Assembly (NCBI GenBank): GCA_031310005.1
Contig: CM062382.1
Location: 248,001-312,000, forward strand
Reading direction: 5' to 3'
Length of the DNA stretch: 64,000 nt
DNA from: Dactylellina haptotyla
Lineage: Eukaryota > Ascomycota > Orbiliomycetes > Orbiliales > Orbiliaceae
In this document: positions 59,903 to 64,000 of the stretch, in pieces
How positions within the stretch are numbered: position 1 is the stretch's first letter
Layout of the letters: the number at the start of each line of letters is the position of its first letter
Notes under the pieces: generated by a model
What the model saw: only the letters and a program-made list of their open reading frames with translations
What the model was told of the DNA's origin: nothing
The model's database searches: none
Program-made: the position numbers and the translations under genes

Positions 59903-61432
59903 ATGTCGACCACGGACCCTTTCGTCCTCGTCTGGAATTCGGTCCGATACCACACCTCCAACCTGATGGACCAGGCCGACAAACACTTCGATTCCATCGC
60001 GTCCAGTATTAGAGATAAAGCGCAGGATACATCGTGGATCCCGCAGTTCCCCAGGAAACTACCGCCGCCGCCGCCGCCACCCGCGCCCGCTGTTACCGCG
60101 CACGGAGCGAAGGGGGCCGGGGTGGTGTGGGGATGGCTTAAAGATCACAAGTGGCTTGTTGCTACGTTGGCTGTTGCGGCGGTGGGTGGTGGGGTGTATG
60201 TTGTTAAGCGGAAGAGACAGAAGGGGAGGAGGAGGAAGGCTTTGAAGGCGGCGAATGGGGCGAGGAAAGAGGTTGTTGGTGGGTTACTTTCTTTCTCTCT
60301 GCTATTACTATTTCCCTTGTAATCTTTTATGGGGGGCCTGGGATGCTAATGGATTGGTGTTATGGGTAGTGATACACGGCCAACCGCACGATCCGCTCGT
60401 TAAATCTACGGCACACGATTTGGAAAGACGAGGGTTTATAGTCTACATTGCCGTTTCGTCGCATGAAGACGAGCAGGTTGTGCTGAGCGAGGGAAAAGCG
60501 GATATCAAGCCGTTACAAATCGATATCCTCGACGTAAGACACCTTCTATATTTCTGTTATTGGCAGGTTCAAGGTACTCTTTGCTAAATATGAAGATGTA
60601 GACTCTATCCGCTCGATCGTCAGTTGCCCGGTTTATGGCATACCTTCGTTCGCCGGCTGTTCCGTTCCACGGTGCACCGCCGCACCATCTCAAGTTTACC
60701 GCGTTGATATTGATATTGGATTCGAATTTCCCGTCAGGCCCGATCGAGACGATACCGCTGGACCATTGGTCTGATACTTTTAATACCAAGTTGATACAGA
60801 CCCTTGCGATAACGCAGTTATTCCTGCCGATTGTGACGGAGTTCAAGAGTAGATTGTTGTTTGTTACGCCTTCGATTCCTTATTCATTAAGATTGCCGTT
60901 CCATGCACCAGAGGTAGCTGCGGTGGGAGCGTTGGAAGGTGTGATCGGGTGTCTGAGACGGGAGGTGGGAAGTGCGGGTGTTCAGGTTGTTTGGATTAAA
61001 ACGGGGGCGTTGGAGGTTGGCGGTAGTGGGAGTAAGGGTAGCTCGAGCAATGCTACTCGTGCTGACGTTCTGAGCTGGAGCCCAGCGGTGAGAAGCGTTT
61101 ATGCGAGAGGGTATGTGAATGCAAAAGCCGTGGGGGATGTCAGAGGGACGAGCTTGAAGGAGGTCAATATGGCAATTGTGGCAGGCATGCTAGATCGACG
61201 GGTGAGGAAAGTGGTGAGGGTTGGCGGTGGAAGTGTGGCCTATGATGTTATGGGGAGGTGGGTTCCGGAAGGTGTCGTCGGGTGGATGCTGGGATTGAGA
61301 GGAGGCAGGAGGGTGACGGAGAATATGAGAGGGATCACAACACCTGGGAGTCGAGGAAGCAGTAGCGGTGGAGATGGGAGAGAGCTCCTAGAAGGGAGTG
61401 TCGAATGGGAGAGGGTCGACAAGGCGGTCTAA
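59903..61432 (+). CDS. DUF1776 family protein (SDR-like fold)
   Basis: Three exons (59903-60278, 60370-60533, 60602-61432) give 456 residues. The N-terminal part (DQADKHFDSIASSIRDK), a poly-Pro run and a membrane span (WLVATLAVAAVGGGVYVV, about 88-106) followed by KRKRQKGRRRK match fungal DUF1776 proteins. The rest resembles a short-chain dehydrogenase core: VIHGQPHDPLVKSTAHDLERRGF in place of the nucleotide-binding start, KSRLLFVTPS and then a helix with VAAVGALEGVIGCLRREV. The classic TGxxxGxG and YxxxK motifs are not evident, so enzymatic activity is doubtful. Probably ER or mitochondrial membrane. GC-rich codon use like csn4. Confidence 0.85.
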
Positions 61433-62300
61433 ACGAGGATAGAAGGACGCCTTGCGGTTTGATATTGCTCTTACTATTTCTTTCTTTCATCTATTTCTTC
61501 CTTACTTGAGGAGTTATAAGACCTTACTAATGGCTGCGGGACGGGCATACGACCGGCAATCCGGGCATGAATCGCGAGCGATTGGCCATGCCATGAATCG
61601 GAGATTGGATTGATAATACTGTGGGATTTACGGGCATTCGGTGCACTCTCCGCTCCACGGTACCTTCATGTATATGCATACATTTGACCCAGCGGGTCGG
61701 AATAAGGGTGTTTTTTTTTTGCTTTCGGGTGGGACCTCTCCGCATTCTTTGGACATAGCTACCTCACTCCGCCGCCTCTTTCTGACTTAATTGTCGCTCG
61801 ATAATGTAATCAATCACCCATCAATCAAACATATATAATCTCCGCTTACACCAGCTGCCTGCATGCATGCACGCCTATTCTGTCTACGTGTATATACCTG
61901 CGCACTATCTACGCAGATGCGTAATTTTATCTCTGCATCTTAAAAGGTAGCTTACCCGCGCGTGCGTGTGTTTTGTTCATGCAACGTCCGTACCTGAGTC
62001 GAGAGGGTGATTTGTTTCATGCCCGGGCCGGGGTCTGAGGACGATGCATGAGACCGCCTCTCCGATCGATCCCAGTCTGACCGCAGCTTCGCTCTGCCCG
62101 GATCGATCGCATGCGGCTGGGCGCGTTCGCGATCATGCAGAAGGGACGAGACCCAGGTTGAAGTTGACAAAGACGTACGGACGGGGCTGGCACCTGGGCG
62201 GGTCCTCCCGCTGCAGCTGTGCCATTGCATTTGACCCAGACTGACATTTAGATGATGATATATATTACGATGGAGATACACTCGACGGCAGATAGGTTGT

Positions 62301-62307
62301 TATAAAA
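62301..62307 (+). promoter_or_regulatory. TATA box of the CCCH gene
   Basis: TATAAAA about 440 bp before the ATG at 62750, followed by long CT-rich leader sequence. Confidence 0.4.
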
Positions 62308-62487
62308 GGGCTCGTATCGACGTCTGGGATAGATTGATTGATTGTGCTCTCCTTGCTTGCTCCCCGTTTCACGATTCTGCATTGGTATTGGTTCTCCACC
62401 TTTCTCACCTCACACTTTCTTCTCTTCTTCTTCTGCTCGACCAGCCTCAACCACAAACCACATCTCCGCCTTCCTCTCCTCTCTCGC

Positions 62488-62551
62488 CCTCCTCCTCCTC
62501 CTCCTCCTCCTACCTCCTACCTCCTACCTCCTACCTCCTACCTCCTCCTCC
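62488..62551 (+). repeat. Pyrimidine microsatellite (CTC)n / (CTCCTA)n
   Basis: About eight CTC/CCT triplets pass into five copies of CTCCTA and back to CCT. It sits between the TATA box and the ATG, so it is likely transcribed leader or core promoter. Confidence 0.8.
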
Positions 62552-62749
62552 ATCACCACCCTCCCACCTGCCTCGGGAGTCTCGTATTGTGTACCCCCCC
62601 GAATTTCCCAGCCAGCTTTAGGCTACGCTACCTAACCTGCGTCTCCACCCGCAGCTGACCTCGCTCTCAATCCCGGCCTCGCTCGCCAAACCCCTCAACT
62701 CCAGGGTGACTGGCCCGCCCAGGCGGCTCTGCAACCTCGATTCTGAAGG

Positions 62750-64000
62750 ATGGTCCTCCCCGACGATGTCTTCGACGAATGCGTCGCCATCCTGCAAAAC
62801 ACCTCGCTCCTCGAGGAGGAGCAGACCGAGCAGGTCGAAGAGGTCATCAAATCGCGGACCGGCCTCTCTGGAGCCGCCCTCGAGGCCCAGACTCTCGATG
62901 TCTTATGGCGTCACAGAGCCCAGGTCTCTCCGACCTCGTCACCGCCCCCTCCACGAGCCACAATCATCCGCCGCTCCTCCCCCGCGCCGTGGCAGATGGC
63001 CGCCCGCACCGGCACCCCTATCGGCACCCCTCCTCCCGGTTTTGCTGCCGTCAGCCTCCTCAATCACGCCACCAGCAGCCCCTTCCCGAGCCCGCGTCCC
63101 TCCCCTCTGCTCCCGTACTCCTCGCCTCGGATCCCGCACTCGCCTTCCCTCAACGCGTACGAATACGCCACCGACGTGAACACGCCAGACATCTACGGTG
63201 ACTACGGCAGCGAAAATGTGGCATGGCTCGTGGCCGATGACAACCCGACCAACTACCTGTCCTCCCGGGGCGGGCTGATGCAGCAGGACAACCTTACCCC
63301 ACACGATATGCTGCGCAGCGTCCTCGGCGAGGGCCGTTCCGACGACGAGATCTCAGCAGCCCTCGAAACCTGCGGCTACGACCTCTCCGCCACGCTGTCC
63401 ATGTTGATGGAGCGGGAGGGCATGATTATCAGCAACAATGGTAACGGGTTCTCCCCCGAGATTATGAGAACGCCAGAAGTCAAATACAGCCATTTGAGCG
63501 GCGAGGGAATGACAATTGCCACCGGCAAGAACACTAATCTTTCCCCTGCTGGTGGGGAGTACGGACGAAGCCCTGGACGGCCCACGACACCCAAAGTTGG
63601 CGTCGTGTGCAGGTTCTTCCTGTCGACGGGTAGCTGCTTGAGAGCAGATTGCAGGTTCAGCCACGACACGTCATCGACGATATGCAAGTATGCACCCCAC
63701 CCATACAGCTCCACACTCCTCCTATCCAATCTGGAGCTCATACTAACTTTTTTAATTTTATCTAGATATTGGGTGATGGGCTCTTGCTTAGCCGGCGATA
63801 CATGCATATTCTCTCACGATCCCTCTCAATCAGCTAGCAAACTCATAGACCAGCAACGCGCCATCACCTCCACCCCACCGCTGCTTCATTTCCAAGATAC
63901 GAATGCCTTCCCCGCACTAGGTGGGGACCACGCAGGATCACCGTACAACGGCCGCGACACGAACAACCCCACATTATCCCCACCGCCAGGCTTCAGAGCT
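62750..64000 (+). CDS. CUE-like and CCCH zinc-finger protein, 5' part (runs off the window)
   Basis: Exon 1 is 62750-63687 and exon 2 begins 63766 and is open at 64000. At least 390 residues are present. The start DDVFDECVAILQNTSLLEEEQ and a later segment LTPHDMLRSVLGEGRSDDEISAALETCGYDLSATLSML resemble a CUE-type ubiquitin-binding helix bundle. Two CCCH fingers follow: CRFFLSTGSCLRADCRFSH (about 294-312) and CKYWVMGSCLAGDTCIFSH, the second starting exactly at the intron. In ascomycetes this order is usually completed by a C-terminal Smr domain, which would lie past the window. Such proteins are thought to bind RNA. GC-rich, conserved-gene codon use. The coding frame is not the one giving the longest overlapping frames here, which are Pro/Ser/Arg shadows. 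Confidence 0.85.
   Translation, partial: MVLPDDVFDECVAILQNTSLLEEEQTEQVEEVIKSRTGLSGAALEAQTLDVLWRHRAQVSPTSSPPPPRATIIRRSSPAPWQMAARTGTPIGTPPPGFAAVSLLNHATSSPFPSPRPSPLLPYSSPRIPHSPSLNAYEYATDVNTPDIYGDYGSENVAWLVADDNPTNYLSSRGGLMQQDNLTPHDMLRSVLGEGRSDDEISAALETCGYDLSATLSMLMEREGMIISNNGNGFSPEIMRTPEVKYSHLSGEGMTIATGKNTNLSPAGGEYGRSPGRPTTPKVGVVCRFFLSTGSCLRADCRFSHDTSSTICKYAPHPYSSTLLLSNLELILTFLILSRYWVMGSCLAGDTCIFSHDPSQSASKLIDQQRAITSTPPLLHFQDTNAFPALGGDHAGSPYNGRDTNNPTLSPPPGFRA

Larger units (their letters stand above)
61433..62749. other. Spacer with promoter elements of the CCCH gene
   Basis: No gene seen. It includes T10 (61709-61718), the TATA box and the pyrimidine microsatellite listed below. Frames at 61952-62281 and 62334-62658 are low-complexity chance frames. 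Confidence 0.5.

Noticed and set aside
1-64000. Transposable or virus-derived elements
   Set aside because: No reverse transcriptase, integrase, transposase, capsid-like frame or long terminal/inverted repeat was noticed by eye; very short MITE-like elements could escape this reading.

Overview
The window reads as nuclear DNA of a filamentous ascomycete (Pezizomycotina). Genes are split by short introns (about 36-145 bp) with GTAAGT/GTATGT-type donors and CTAAC/CTGAC branch sites. Families present include a pisatin-demethylase-like P450, an ABCC pump, a CE1 esterase with a CBM1 tail, an NB-ARC/TPR protein, a DUF1776 protein and COP9 subunit 4. A Leotiomycete is plausible from protein flavour only. 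No virus-like element, transposase, reverse transcriptase, rRNA gene or CRISPR array was seen. All exon structures were built by hand from splice signals and reading-frame phase; the multi-exon models given with amino-acid lengths close in frame.

Layout. 0.9-2.7 kb: a fungal conserved protein often carrying a misleading prenyl-synthase label. 3.0-4.9 kb: a complete six-exon P450 (minus). 5-10 kb is gene-poor, with the last exon of a possible secreted Cys-rich protein and a small basic protein. 10.17 kb: an intron-containing tRNA-Trp. 10.9-13.8 kb: a BTB protein and a low-complexity, probably nuclear protein. 14.9-20.1 kb: a 1675-residue multi-pass membrane protein with long disordered tails. 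21-28 kb: small lineage-type genes, including a secreted precursor with eight Kex2-type repeats followed by a Gly/His-rich domain. 29.5-34.9 kb: two head-to-head subtilase paralogues, both with an intact Asp/His/Ser triad and an unusual shared N-terminal domain. 35.6-40.9 kb: a 15-exon ABCC transporter. 41.9-43.4 kb: a secreted CE1-CBM1 esterase. 44.0-45.3 kb: CSN4. 45.6-49.1 kb: an intact nine-exon NLR-like gene (minus). 51.4-58.8 kb: two CmcJ/AsaB-type oxygenase-like paralogues around a ten-exon amidase, followed by a membrane-anchored fungal family protein whose 5' end appears frameshifted. 59.9-61.4 kb: a DUF1776 protein. 62.75 kb to the end: the 5' part of a CUE/CCCH protein.

How the genes work together. 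Environment-facing functions (P450, subtilases, esterase, ABC pump, secreted repeat protein, NLR) lie in AT-richer DNA with long empty spacers. Housekeeping genes (CSN4, DUF1776, CCCH) are GC-richer. The only group that looks like a functional unit is the 51.4-57.1 kb oxygenase-amidase-oxygenase trio, which could be a small tailoring cassette. That is inference from proximity and shared gene structure.
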